From: Jaminaea rosea
Lineage: Eukaryota > Basidiomycota > Exobasidiomycetes > Microstromatales
Reading direction: 5' to 3'
DNA: 64,000 nucleotides
Assembly: GCF_003144245.1 (NCBI RefSeq)
Contig: NW_020289981.1
Location: forward strand, 468,831-532,830
In this document: positions 54,202 to 64,000 of the stretch, piece by piece
Layout of the letters: every line of letters begins with the position of its first letter
Position numbering within the stretch: the first letter of the stretch is position 1
Made by a program: the position numbers and the translations under genes
Notes under the pieces: generated by a model
Told to the model about the DNA's origin: nothing
What the model saw: only the letters and a program-made list of their open reading frames with translations
Database searches by the model: none

Positions 54202-56189
54202 TTACTCCTCCCGGCCACTCTCCTGGACCCTCCTGGTCGCCAAGTCGTACACCTTGGCAGCCGCCCCTTCAACCCCCTGCCGCCACATAGCGCTCACAGG
54301 CAGCACAGGTAGCGGGTGCACCTCCCTGCGCAGCCTAGCCAACTTCTCCCTAGCCTCCTCGATTGTCTCCTCGTCCTCCTCATCTCCCTCTCTGGGCCCA
54401 AGCGCATCACATTTGTTGGCCACCACGGCCGCAATCTTTCCACTCAATCCCGAAGCGTACTGCTCCAACTCCCTCTTCAGCACAGCGATATCCTCCCAAG
54501 GCGTGGGCCGGGCAGACGAGACGTCGACGACGTAGATGAGGGCAGCGCAGCGTTCTGCGTGGCGGAGAAACGAGTGGCCTAGACCCACGTTGTCGGATGC
54601 GCCGAGGATCAGCCCAGGAAGGTCGGCGATCAGAAGACGTCGCTCGGAATCGCTTGGCCAGGAGGTCATCGACGAGGAAGGGCCGACAGCCATGCTGTCC
54701 TCGCCCTCTGGCTCCTCGATGTCTTCGCCAATCCTTCCCCTCCCCACAGCAACAAGACCTCCCTCCAGATCAAGTCTCATGACCCCAACATTAGGACTGA
54801 GAGTCGTGAACTCCCAGCCGCCCACCTTTGCCCCCTTCCTACTTGCCCCTGTCCACGCCTGCAACAGACTGCTTTTGCCCGCATTGGGCAGCCCGACCAT
54901 CCCCACGTCTGCTGGGCTCTTGAGCTCAAGCGACACCTCGACGCGCTGGCCATGACGACCCCGCGTCGCAAGCTTCGGAGAGCGACTGTGCCCCGAGAGG
55001 AAGAAGGCATTGCCGTGCCCTCCTGACCCGCCTGTTGCGAGGAGGAGCGGAGGGGAGTCGGGAGAGGTAGGGACAGAGAGGTCGAGCTCGGCTACCGGGA
55101 CTTCTGCGGTGGTTCGGTCGAGCATGGAAGCGCCATTGCGACCCAGACGCTGCGCGGCACGACGCTCTCGCTCTGTAAGCGCGTAACGCTCTTCTGCGCG
55201 ATGGAAGTCGTCACCGGAGTAGATGTCGCCCTCGTCTTCCTGCCCTTCTGCTAACTGGTCTTCGGGTGCAGGGGTCGAGCCAGGATGGTGGCGCCAGACG
55301 GAGGAGATGAGGGAGCGGCGGGCTAGCAGCCGTTCTGCTGCTTCGGGGTCGAAGTAGTCCGAAGAGGAGGAGGAGCGTGAGGTTTTGCGCGAGGCAGGAG
55401 GGCTGCCGTAGTCGTAGTTGTCGATGTAATGTCCTTGATCCAGCTCCTCGCTCTCTTGACTGTCCTCCTCATGATCCTCCTCTTCAACAACCGCCTCCTC
55501 ACGTCTCTCGCCCTGCCTCTTCTTCAATCTATGCCTCCCCAAGCGTCCTAACAGTTCCTCCTCATATTCGGCCCTCTTCTCCACCTCCTCCCTTTGCCTC
55601 TCATTTAGCCACCCCTTTTCCCCTTCGACCTGCTTGACCCTCACCACTGTCCCGACGGGCACATCGACGACGACGTCCCTTCCCCGTCTCCCTCCTTGCC
55701 ACTCGCCAGATCCGTGCTCGCCATCCCCTGCAACTACGCTGGAAGGCACTCGAGCGAGCGAGCGAAGCTGCGGGACGGCGCGAATGTAGATCGATCCCCC
55801 AGGCCCACCGTTGCCTCCTGAGGGGGGCCCGTAAGGCACGTACTTGGCGCGGGAGAAGGAGACACAACCATCTCCGCCTGTTCCGGCTGATGCGTGGAGG
55901 GTGAGTGTGTCGATGAAGGAGGTGCTCTGCGGGCACGAAGTGGGAAGGGTGAGTCAGCTGCCGTATTGAATTGAAGGCAGCTAAGATCCGAAGAGGAGCT
56001 CACCTTGCTGTTACGCTGCCATTGGGCCTTCTTTGCCGCTTTGGAGCGCAGGTCGCTGCCACTGCTTGGCTCCTGAGCTAACCGTGGCGCAGAGGAGGAA
56101 GCGACTCGCAGCTGTTGACCGCATATGGACCAACAGGATGCTGCCTTCTTCGCCGATAGCCGCTCAAATGCCCTTGCAACGAGGAGCAT
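54202..56189 (-). CDS. MTG2: Mitochondrial Obg-family GTPase
   Basis: Exons 56189-56004 and 55926-54202 (77-nt intron) encode 636 aa. The first 62 residues are basic and Ala/Ser-rich, fitting a mitochondrial presequence. The Obg fold starts SFIDTLTLHASAGTGGDGCV and continues YGPPSGGNGGPGGSIYIRAV, VVAGDGEHGSGEWQGGRRG and DVPVGTVV. It is split by an acidic insert of roughly 170 residues before ATGGSGGHGNAFF. The G domain has G1 GLPNAGKSS, G3 ADLPGLILGAS and G4 NKCDALG with the G5-like VSAMW. Family members act in large-subunit assembly of the mitochondrial ribosome. The insert is longer than in bacteria. The start codon lies 344 bp from the divergent GTP carrier gene. Confidence 0.94.
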
Positions 56190-56533
56190 TCGCAGCTAGA
56201 CTCGATGGTAGCGAGCCAGTCAGGAAGGGTTCAGTGAGCTCAGCTCGCCTTGTTCGGGGAGGCGGACTGGGCGTCGCGAGACGTGAGCATCTTGGCGTGG
56301 GGCGCGGACAGTCAAGGCATGACTTTTTCGCAGCCCGCCGCCGAGCCTTGTCGACTTGACTGGACTTGACTCTCTTGCCGGCGTCGTCGGCTGCACAGAC
56401 CTGTGAGAGCTTCCTCTTGAGCCGTTGGACTGCGATCCGCGATTGGCGACTCACATACAATCTTCTCAACCCTCTCTGTCCGATACCCAACTTCCCCCTC
56501 CTTTCCCCCTTCCCCCTTCAACCGACAGTCGCA
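56190..56533. promoter_or_regulatory. Divergent promoter, MTG2 / GGC1
   Basis: 344 bp between two mitochondrial genes. The right third is a long pyrimidine tract (56455-56520) before the GGC1 start. A bidirectional promoter is likely. Confidence 0.55.
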
Positions 56534-57685
56534 ATGGCCCCTCTCCCACCAGGAGCAAAGCGAGAGTCGTCGACTGCCCGTTTGCTGGGCAGTGGGACTT
56601 CGGGGATTGCTGAGCTCCTCGTCTTCCACCCGGTCGACACCGTTGCAAAGAGGCTGATGAGCAACAAGGACAAGGCGGCAAAGGTGGGTAGAGCGCAGCG
56701 CAGCCCAGAGATTGAGTGCCGCCTCGAAAGCAGCAAGACTGACCTGATTGATCCTCTCGCTCTGCCGCTCGCAGATCAATGACATCGTATTCAAGTCAAA
56801 GGCCTCTGCTCCTCTTGGAGGTAAGCTCATGTCCCTCTTCCCTGGACTCGGCTACGCGGCTGGGTACAAGGTGAGCATCGGTCATCAGCCACCTTCCAGT
56901 CCATGAAACCCCCTTGTATGCTCATCACTCCCACTCGTCTCCCCTCCCCCCGCGCAGGTCATGCAACGCGTCTACAAATTCGGCGGCCAACCCTTCGTCA
57001 ACGACTACCTCACAACCCACCACCGCAGCTTCTTCACCTCAACCTTTGGCGAGCGAAACGGCAAGTCCATGATGCAAGCCACGGCCGGCTCCCTCGTCGG
57101 TATCGGTGAGATCGTTCTCCTCCCCCTCGACGTGCTCAAGATCAAGCGTCAGACCAACCCAGAGGCATTCCGCTCCCGAGGATTCTTGAAGATCGTTGCC
57201 GACGAAGGCATGGGGCTCTACAGAGGTGCAGGATGGACTGCGGCTAGGAATGCGCCGGGATCTTTTGCCTTGTTCGGTGGGTCGGCATTCACCAAGGAGT
57301 ATCTCTTCGGGCTGCAGGACTACAACAAGGCGACGTGGGGTCAGAACTTCGTCGCTTCTATCGGTGGTGCCGTGGCGTCGATCACCGTAGCAGCGCCGTT
57401 GGACGTGGTCAAGGTGAGCACAGAGCCCGCAGTAGACGATGCCAGTTCGAGAGAGTAGTCGTTGACCTCTTTTCCCCTCCATCTCTCGCTCAGACCCGCA
57501 TCCAAAACGCAAACTTCGAGACAAAGACGGGAGGCGCAACCATCATGAAGGAGATGATCAAGAACGAGGGCATGACGGCCTTCTTCAAGGGCTTGACGCC
57601 CAAGCTTCTCGTCGTGGGCCCTAAGCTCGTCTTCTCTTACACTCTGGCGCAGTCTCTCATCCCCCTCTTTGGGAAGTACGTCTAA
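56534..57685 (+). CDS. GGC1: Mitochondrial GTP/GDP carrier
   Basis: Exons 56534-56683, 56775-56870, 56958-57413 and 57494-57685 give 297 aa. Three repeats carry carrier-type motifs: FHPVDTVAKRLM (P-x-D-x-x-x-x-R), LPLDVLKIKRQT, and APLDVVKTRIQN across intron 3. The start (STARLLGSGTSGIAELLVFH) and KLMSLFPGLGYAAGYKVMQR match Ggc1/Yhm1, which exchanges matrix GDP for cytosolic GTP and influences iron and mtDNA homeostasis. The end is PKLVFSYTLAQSLIPLFGK. A GTAAGC within exon 2 at 56821 resembles a donor, but reading through it gives conserved residues. It is divergent from MTG2. Confidence 0.94.
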
Positions 57686-57976
57686 TCTAGCTCTGCTTTT
57701 GGATCATTCAAAACGCTCTATCTAGCGCCGCCTCGAGAGTGCACTCTGCAGAGTGCCATTCGCCTCATCTGTAACAGCCACCACTCCCTCTTCCTCCCTG
57801 CCGCTATCGCTACCTGTCTCGAGCCCCCTATGTAGATGCCGTATCCGTCGTGTCCTGCCTGCGAATCCACGTCATAATCGTCCATGCTGCTCGCGACCAT
57901 TCTTGCGCCTGATGCGTTCACGCCCTGTCTTGTCTGACGAATGTGTATGAGTGTAAATTTGAAGGTGCGTGCCTCT

Positions 57977-60900
57977 CTAGATCTCTGCATCAGCGACGCC
58001 TGCTCCCCCTCCCCTCACCGCAGGTTGACTCAACTCCTCATCCACCTCAAACCCAGGCGACTCATCACGACTAGCTGCACGTCCGGCCGCCCTTCCCTTG
58101 CTGGCTGCCGCGCTTCCACTAGCCTTGTTCCTGCTGGCCGCCGTCGTCGAGCCCTTCTTGGTAGCTGGACGAGCAAGGACATCCGCGCGTGACGCACCGC
58201 GAGCTGGAGTTGCGCCGTTGGAGGTCGCGGGAGTCTTCCTCGTCGAGCTGGCAGCACCGCGGCGTGGAGGTGCGGAGTCTTCGAACTCGCTATCCCCACC
58301 ATTGTCCTCGCTAGCCATGTCCACATCCGAATCGTCCTGCCCAAGGAAGGTTGCATTCGCCCTCGAAGCTGCGCCGCGCTTGCTTGTGGTGGCGGGCGTA
58401 CGACGTGAGCTGCTCGCTGCTGCTGACGTGCTCGGGGCTTTGCGTGACGTTGCGGCCGTACTGCGAGACCTGCTGCCGCCCGCAGCCTCGTCGTCGTCCA
58501 TGTCACTGAACCCGCCTCCGTGGTCATCGCCATCGTCTAGCATCGAGTCGTCACTATCCTGCTCTGCCCGGCGACGCGAGGAAGAAGCGGCTGCGCTTGC
58601 CCCCTTCTTGCCATTGCTGGCAGCCCCACCTTTGCCCTTCTTGGCAGCGTTACCTCGGCCACCCTGCTCCTCATCATCTTCCTCTGCATCACTATCCCCA
58701 CCCCGCCGATTGCGATACGCCTCATCCCTGATCCTATCCAGCTCCTGATCCAGCATCCCCTCATCCGGGGCCAAGCTGTTCAACTGCCCCTGAAACGTGC
58801 GCACCATCCCCTTGACGAAGTGCTGAATGGCATCACGGTCGTTCTTGTCCACATAGCTGGTGATGGCCTTCTCCAGTCCATCCGGGTTGAGCAATTCCAA
58901 GTTCTGCCCCTGCAGCGCTGTCTTGACTAGATTGCCAATCTTGACTTTGGAGACCTTGTGCGGGTCACCGGACCCATCGTCATCGTCATCGCCTTCAGGA
59001 GGGAGAATATCGTCCAATCCCACGTAGGCGTACCGTCCGTCTTTTCTCGCTTGGGCCGCCTGTCGATCCTTTTGCGTGCGGGGAAGCTTCTTCTTGGAGA
59101 AGTGCAGCACGTCACGAGGATTGGCGACCCGGTCTACGAACTCTTGGCCAAAGCGGATGACATTGCCCAACTCGATGTCCGCATCGTACTCCACTCGAAG
59201 CCTGACAAGGGGGAGCATCATGCGTCCGCCCCTACCGCGATCGCCATGGGGTCGTTCTTCGGGGGGCACACCTTCGAATTTGGTCTCCCACTCCTCCTCG
59301 GCGCGAGCAATCAGTTCGGAGACACGATCGCGGAGTAGCTTTTGGACGGCGCCCTTGTCCTTGAGGTCGACGTTGGCGTCCTCCGCTTCGTCTTTAAGCA
59401 CCATGTCGTCCATGATGAAGGGTCGGACTGATTGCAGTGGGATTTCTTCGAGGTAGTAGTCTGTGTTCTCGACGTGGATAATCGCGATCATCCTGTGCAT
59501 GCACGCGAAGGACGGGAGGCAAGACGTCAGTGTGACCAGGTCAGGAACGAAGCTGATGCTGACAATCGCGACTTACTTTTCTTCGGCCTCTCCTGGGCTC
59601 AAGCTGGTGGCGACACTGCTGCCCGGCTGAGTGATATGGTACTGCTTGCCGCCTACTGCTTGAGGCCGGATGCGCCTGCAAGAGCGGGGAAAGGGTGACG
59701 TCAGGCGTCAGCTACAGATCGTCTTCCATCGTAGTGCGAGGACTCACTGCTCGTGCTCATGGCCCCAAATCACCAGGTGAACGGAGTCATCGAACATCGT
59801 CTCGGGCACACAAGCCTTGGGGTTATGCGCCGCTCTGTTCTGATGAATGCACAGAATGTTGAACCACTCATCCGGGCTCTCCCTCGGCCTATACATCCTA
59901 ACACGGTTTGACCTCAATTCGTAATGCATCCTCTCATCCTTGATGTTGCCCATGCCGTAGAGGGCCAGCTTAGTATCTCCCTTCTGCAGGAGGACAGGTC
60001 GAATGCGGATCCCCACGTCAGAGAGTCCGCCTGCGTCTGGAGCAGATTTGCTGGGCTTGGAGGCGATATCATCGTCCGTGGGAAGCTCGACTTTGCCAAA
60101 GTAGTTGACTAGCCCAGAGACGGAGAGGACGTCGAGCGCTGAGAGGGCTCCCTCTGCGCCCACTCCTTGAGGGTCGTCATGATTACCGTGAATAGAGAAG
60201 ACAGGAATGCCAACGTTGAGGTTCGGGTCTTCGTAGTTGATGGCAGGGAAGCTGTGCGCGCGGGGGAGGCGAGAAGGTCAGACTGTGTCGTGGAGGCAGG
60301 AGTAGGAGGGGGCCTGCGACTCACTTGTAGCCCTCTGCTCGGCCGTCGTTCGGGTCGCTGAGCAGCTCAATTGTGACGGGCCTATCACTGAGACAGTACT
60401 GGCGGAGAGACGCCATGACCTGGTGCAAGGTCGAGCGGCTAGGCTTGTTTTCGTGGAAGAGGTCGCCGCCGAGGAGGATCATGTCCACGTCCCTCTCGAC
60501 GGCAATCTTGAGAATCTCGCGAAAGGCATTGATTGAGTCTTGGCCACGAACAGGGTCACGCTCCATGTAGCCGATGCTGTGCGAGAAAGGGAGCGGCGAG
60601 CAAGATTTAGGTCATTAGCATAGCGTCGAGGCTACCAAGGCAGTCGGGGAATGCGGGCTCACTGGTTGTCCGTCGCGAGTAGTATCTTGAGATGGTTCGC
60701 CTCGACCCTCGGCGTGAACTCTGACGGACCTGTGCCCCTGTTGCGCTGTGTTTCAAGCTCGTCAATCTGCGTATCCTCTGGCTCAGCCTGAGGTTCAGAG
60801 CGGCGAGTAGTGGTGTCGGCGCTGTCTGCCTGCTGGTTTGCCTCATCGCTACCAGCTCGACTTGCGCTGGGACGTGGGTCTGATGGAGCGGCGCTTGCGC

Positions 60901-61120
60901 GTGAGCTGGAAGCGAGAGGCATGCCTTGGTCTTGTGAGGCTGAAGAAGATGAAGCCGAGGGCGCAGAGACGGTAGTAGGCTGGGATGATGCAGCAGATGT
61001 GCGACTACCACTAGATGGACCAGCTGCTGCTGCCGCTGCGGGCTGATCAGCAGGACCCTCGGTCGACGCTCGCGAATCCTGCGAAGCGGCTCGAGCCGTC
61101 CTCGTCTTGCGAGGCGGCAT
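57977..61120 (-). CDS. MRE11: Double-strand break repair nuclease MRE11
   Basis: Five exons: 61120-60663, 60576-60325, 60251-59748, 59675-59577 and 59492-57977, giving 942 aa. Phosphoesterase motifs in order: TDNHIGYMERD (Asp151, His153, formed across intron 1), [31 protein letters not shown] and WGHEHEQR, which bind two Mn ions. The capping domain and Rad50-binding region follow (exon 5). The C-terminal about 250 residues are Ser/Ala/Arg-rich with acidic patches, like the DNA-binding tails of other Mre11 proteins. The N-terminal extension of about 150 Ser/Ala-rich residues before the first motif is unusual; yeast has about 15. MRE11 with Rad50 and Nbs1/Xrs2 resects ends and signals to ATM/Tel1. 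It is divergent from the WD40 gene, 217 bp between starts. Confidence 0.95.
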
Positions 61121-61337
61121 TGCTGGGTATATGCTGGTTGTCGACGGTTTCGATGGAGAGGAGGAGAAAAAGCAGGGGAGCGGGCGGTCCGCTGAGCGAA
61201 ATGATTTGATTGCTCTCAACCCCCGCACGGACACGACGGAAAGGGAAACGCGTCTCACTCGAGGGAGCAAAGTGGACGGACCTTCTTGCGTCCCTTCCAC
61301 TTGCTCTTCCTCACCACCGCAACGTCCTGGCAAGCTC

Positions 61338-62764
61338 ATGGCGAGCGGCGAAGCAGCCATGCCAGACCTCAGCGCCTTTTCAAGAGATGGCAAGGACGAC
61401 GCGTCCATTCCGCTTTCTTCAGCCAACCCTGCCACATCCTCACAAGAAGCCGCTGTGTCCCCCCTGAACTACTCCCCGATCTTCACCCTCTACGGCCACA
61501 CCCGTTCATGCTCCTCTCTGGCCTTCTCGCCGGACGGCTTGCTCCTCGCATCAGCCTCAGCAGACAAGACGGCTAAGATCTGGTCATTACGAACCGGCTC
61601 TCTTCTGCATACACTGAGGGGCCATCGGGGTGGGATCAGCCAGCTGGCTTGGAGTCCTTGCGGGCGATACGTCGTTACCGCAAGCGATGACAGGAGTTTG
61701 GCTGTGTGGAGCGTCGCTCCAGGTGGCGAAGCCAGCATGGAATCCTCTGCAGAGCATCAGCAGCACGCTCCGTCATCATCATCCTCTACGACGCCCGGCT
61801 CGGTCCTTCGCCATCTGCAAGGCCACACGTCGTACGTCTTCTGCTGCGCGTGGAGCCCTCAGTCTAATCTTATCGCTAGCGGATCGTTCGATGAGACGGT
61901 GCGCGTATGGGATGTCTCCAAGGGTGAGTACCGCGGGACCGACAGGCAGTACCCCTATCGCATCGCTGATCGCCTCGCCTTCTGCCAACAGGCACCTGCC
62001 ATCGCACAATCGCAGCGCACAGCGAAGCGGTAACGGACGTAGACTTCAACCGAGATGGCACCCTCATCGCTTCGTGCTCTTACGATGGGCTCATCCGCCT
62101 CTGGGACGTGCCCACCGGTCTCTGTCTCGCCACCCTCCCGCAACCCGCCTCCAGCCCAACCACCTCCATCAAGTTCTCCCCCTCGTCTACCCACTTGCTC
62201 GCCTCGAGTCTGGACTCAACGCTCAGGCTGTGGGATGTCGGGCTGGGCAGGGTGGTCAAAACCTATCGACCGGAGAGGGAAGCAGGGCGCAGGGGCGAGG
62301 AAGGGGAGGGAACGACTACGATTGGCGGAGGACGAATGTATCAAAACGAGAAGTTCGCGATCAAGGCCAGCTTTGTGCTTGGTCCCTCCCCCGCGCACGA
62401 CACGCCCTCATCACGGCATCAACGACGCACGTACATAGTCGCTGGGAGCGAAGACTGTCGCCTTTACTTTTGGGACGTACAGACTCGCCGCCTCGCTGCT
62501 GTGCTGGGCGGGCATCATCGCGACGTGGTCAGCGCGGTGGCTGTTCATCCTACACAGCCTATCCTGGCTTCTGCGGCGTTGGATCATGATCTGGCGATCA
62601 AGGTGTACTTCGATGCTGGCCCGCAGAGGAGCAGGGAGGACGGGGCGGCGGGGGCGCCAAATGAGGCAGAGATGGCTGCGGAGGGGCATCAGGGGCAAGC
62701 AGATGAGATGAAGATCGAGCAGGAGGCGGCAGATCCAGTTGCAACGGCGCCAGTAGCACAATGA
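61338..62764 (+). CDS. SWD3: WDR5/Swd3-like WD40 protein (COMPASS subunit)
   Basis: Exons 61338-61923 and 61992-62764 with a 68-nt intron encode 452 aa. Seven WD repeats are visible, for example LYGHTRSCSSLAFSPDGLLL, ADKTAKIWSLRTG, LRGHRGGISQLAWSPCGRYV, GHTSYVFCCAWSPQSNLIAS, HSEAVTDVDFNRDGTLIAS and YDGLIRLWDVPTG, then DSTLRLWDVGLGRVVKTY and SEDCRLYFWDV. The order and the SFDETVRVWDVSKG blade match WDR5, the adaptor that holds the Set1/MLL H3K4 methyltransferase together. Differences are Ser-rich insertions after blade 2 and in the last blades, and an acidic 50-residue tail. The repeats and size support a Swd3 call, but another WD40 family member is possible. Confidence 0.8.
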
Positions 62765-62798
62765 TACCCTCGGGCTACCGCTCAATCATGTCACCGCA

Positions 62799-63971
62799 TC
62801 AATACATCCCCTTCTTCTTGTACGGCCCCGCCTCCCTAATTTTTCCCTCCCTCTCTACCTCCCCCTTCATCTCCACCACAACCTCCACTACGCGCTTGAC
62901 CGCGCTCGCCTCGATCTGATGATGCACGACAATCCTCGGCGCCCAAGTCTTGATCCCCTCCTCTGCCAGTCGCGCGTTGAGCTGATCATTGGTGAAACCT
63001 AGAGGTTGCACATCAACGAAGAGCATGTTGGTCTCTGGCTCGCCGTTGGGCAGCTTGACGCCTAGGGAGGAGAGTTGCGAAGCAAGCCAGGAGGCGAGAG
63101 AGTGCGTGTGCGGCAGCTTGGGGAAGTGATCCTCTACTGCGACTCGGGCTGCTGCTACCAGCGGACCGATTTGACGGACGCCGCCGCCGAGGAGCTTGCG
63201 GAAGTGACGGGCTGAGCGGGTGAAGGAGTTGGGGCCTACGAGGATGCTGCGGGTGGGAGATGGACGTAGCGGACGTCAGTTCCCCGGGGTTGTAGACTCG
63301 TCCTCGGCTCTCGTCGCTGCTCACCTTCCTACTGGCGCTCCCAACCCCTTGCTCAAGCACAGGCTCACAGTATCGAATGGCTCGCAGAGCTCCCTCATAC
63401 TCTTTCCCGTCTTTGCGCTCACATTCCACAACCTAGCTCCATCCAAATGCATCAGTATCCCTCTGCTTCTGCACTCCCGGCTGATCTTCTCCAACTCCTC
63501 GTGCGGGAAGATGGTGCCCCAGAGCGTGTTCTCCAGCGCTACGACGCGTGTTGGGCAGAGGTGGATATCCCCCGTATCCGGGACGAGGTTGGGAGCCACA
63601 TCTTCTTCCCAAGTGAGGTGCCTGCCGTTCGCAGGCTTGATGGCCAGCGTAGTAGCCTGAGATATCATCGCGAGTGCTCCGGCCTCATGAGCGTGTATGT
63701 GCGCCCGTGAATCCATGAGCACGCTGCTCGGCGGCATGCATTTGGCCAAATGAGTGCGAAGGGCAAGCTGGTTGGAAGCCGTCCCGCTGACCACGTACAG
63801 TCCTGACTCTTTACCTGTCAAGGCGGCAATGCTAGCTTCAAAGTCGGCAGTCGTTGTGTCCTCTTGAAAAACGTCGTCCCCTCTACTTGCTAGGGCCATC
63901 TCCGTGAACATGCGGTCCGTAGGGATGGTCACTGTATCTGAGCGGAAGTCTCGCCCTACGCTACGAAGCAT
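62799..63971 (-). CDS. GLY1: Low-specificity L-threonine aldolase (5' end may lie beyond the window)
   Basis: Exons 63971-63325 and 63246-62799 (78-nt intron) encode 364 aa from the first ATG. The frame stays open upstream to the right edge of the window, so the start may lie outside. The fold-type I PLP enzyme cleaves threonine and allo-threonine to glycine and acetaldehyde. Landmarks are FRSDTVTIPTDRMFTEMALA, GDDVFQEDTT, KESGLYVVSGTASNQLALRT, DSRAHIHAHEAGA, LENTLWGT, GILMHLDGARLWN and the PLP lysine in VSLCLSKGLGAPVG. After the splice come SILVGPNSFTRSARHFRKLL and GGGVRQIG. It is convergent with the WD40 gene, only 34 bp between stops, so the transcripts probably overlap. Confidence 0.93.
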
Positions 63972-64000
63972 TTCCGCATTGTCAGGTGTAGATGTGGAGC

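Noticed and set aside
56811-56830. GTAAGC donor inside GGC1 exon 2
   Set aside because: Reading through gives the conserved GGKLMSLFPGLGYAAGYK segment, so it is not used as a donor.
61121-61435. Upstream extension of the MRE11 open frame
   Set aside because: It would run through the first codons of the divergent WD40 gene. The ATG at 61120 is a better start.
1-64000. tRNA, rRNA, CRISPR, transposon or LTR elements
   Set aside because: No GTTCGAATCC-type tRNA arm with a matching A box was seen, nor long terminal or inverted repeats, transposase or reverse transcriptase motifs, or regularly spaced repeats.

Overview
The window reads as nuclear DNA of a basidiomycete fungus, tentatively of the Ustilaginomycotina. 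This is inferred from gene content and architecture and was not tested by any search. Genes are dense. Introns are short, mostly about 60-115 nt with GTGAGT-type donors and YAG acceptors. Proteins carry long Ser/Ala/Gly/Gln-rich disordered stretches, and the family set is fungal (Zn2Cys6 factor, PXB/DUF3818, GH128, chitin deacetylase). I see no tRNA, rRNA, transposon, viral relic or CRISPR array. Exon structures were built by hand from splice signals, reading frame and family motifs.

Layout, left part (1-20 kb): a G1 cyclin (CLN1-like, +); V-ATPase subunit C (-) divergent from the spliceosomal RRM protein IST3 (+); an orphan Gly/Arg/Ser-rich protein (-); proteasome subunit RPN2 (-); two tandem, diverged paralogues of a seven-helix membrane protein (+); Sec61 beta (-, first exon unresolved); and a double-PH-domain protein (-).

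Middle part (20-48 kb): a large Zn2Cys6 transcription factor (+), an MCT-type MFS permease (-), a secreted GH128 glucanase (+) followed by a GPI-anchored chitin deacetylase (+), the coactivator MBF1 (-), a PXB/DUF3818 protein without a visible PX domain (+), a CorA/Alr/Mnr2-type Mg2+ transporter (+) and a secreted His-rich protein (-). A stretch of about 2.6 kb (45.8-48.35 kb) follows without a confident gene.

Right part (48-64 kb): a ubiquitin C-terminal hydrolase and DDI1 (both -), a divergent triosephosphate-isomerase-like protein (+), eIF6 (-), TIM9 (+), the mitochondrial Obg GTPase MTG2 (-), the mitochondrial GTP/GDP carrier GGC1 (+), MRE11 (-), a WDR5/Swd3-like protein (+) and threonine aldolase (-, its 5' end may lie beyond the edge). 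From DDI1 onward the coding strand alternates at every gene, so every junction is convergent or divergent. Three consecutive genes (TIM9, MTG2, GGC1) are mitochondrial, and the GTP carrier shares a 344-bp intergenic region with the mitochondrial GTPase. Three ubiquitin-proteasome genes (RPN2, UCH, DDI1) also lie in the window.

Most genes are conserved housekeeping loci. The least explained content is the tandem seven-helix pair, the non-canonical TPI-like enzyme, the secreted His-rich protein, the acidic tail of the glucanase, the split second PH domain and the unresolved 46-kb region. I found no clearly new multi-gene system.
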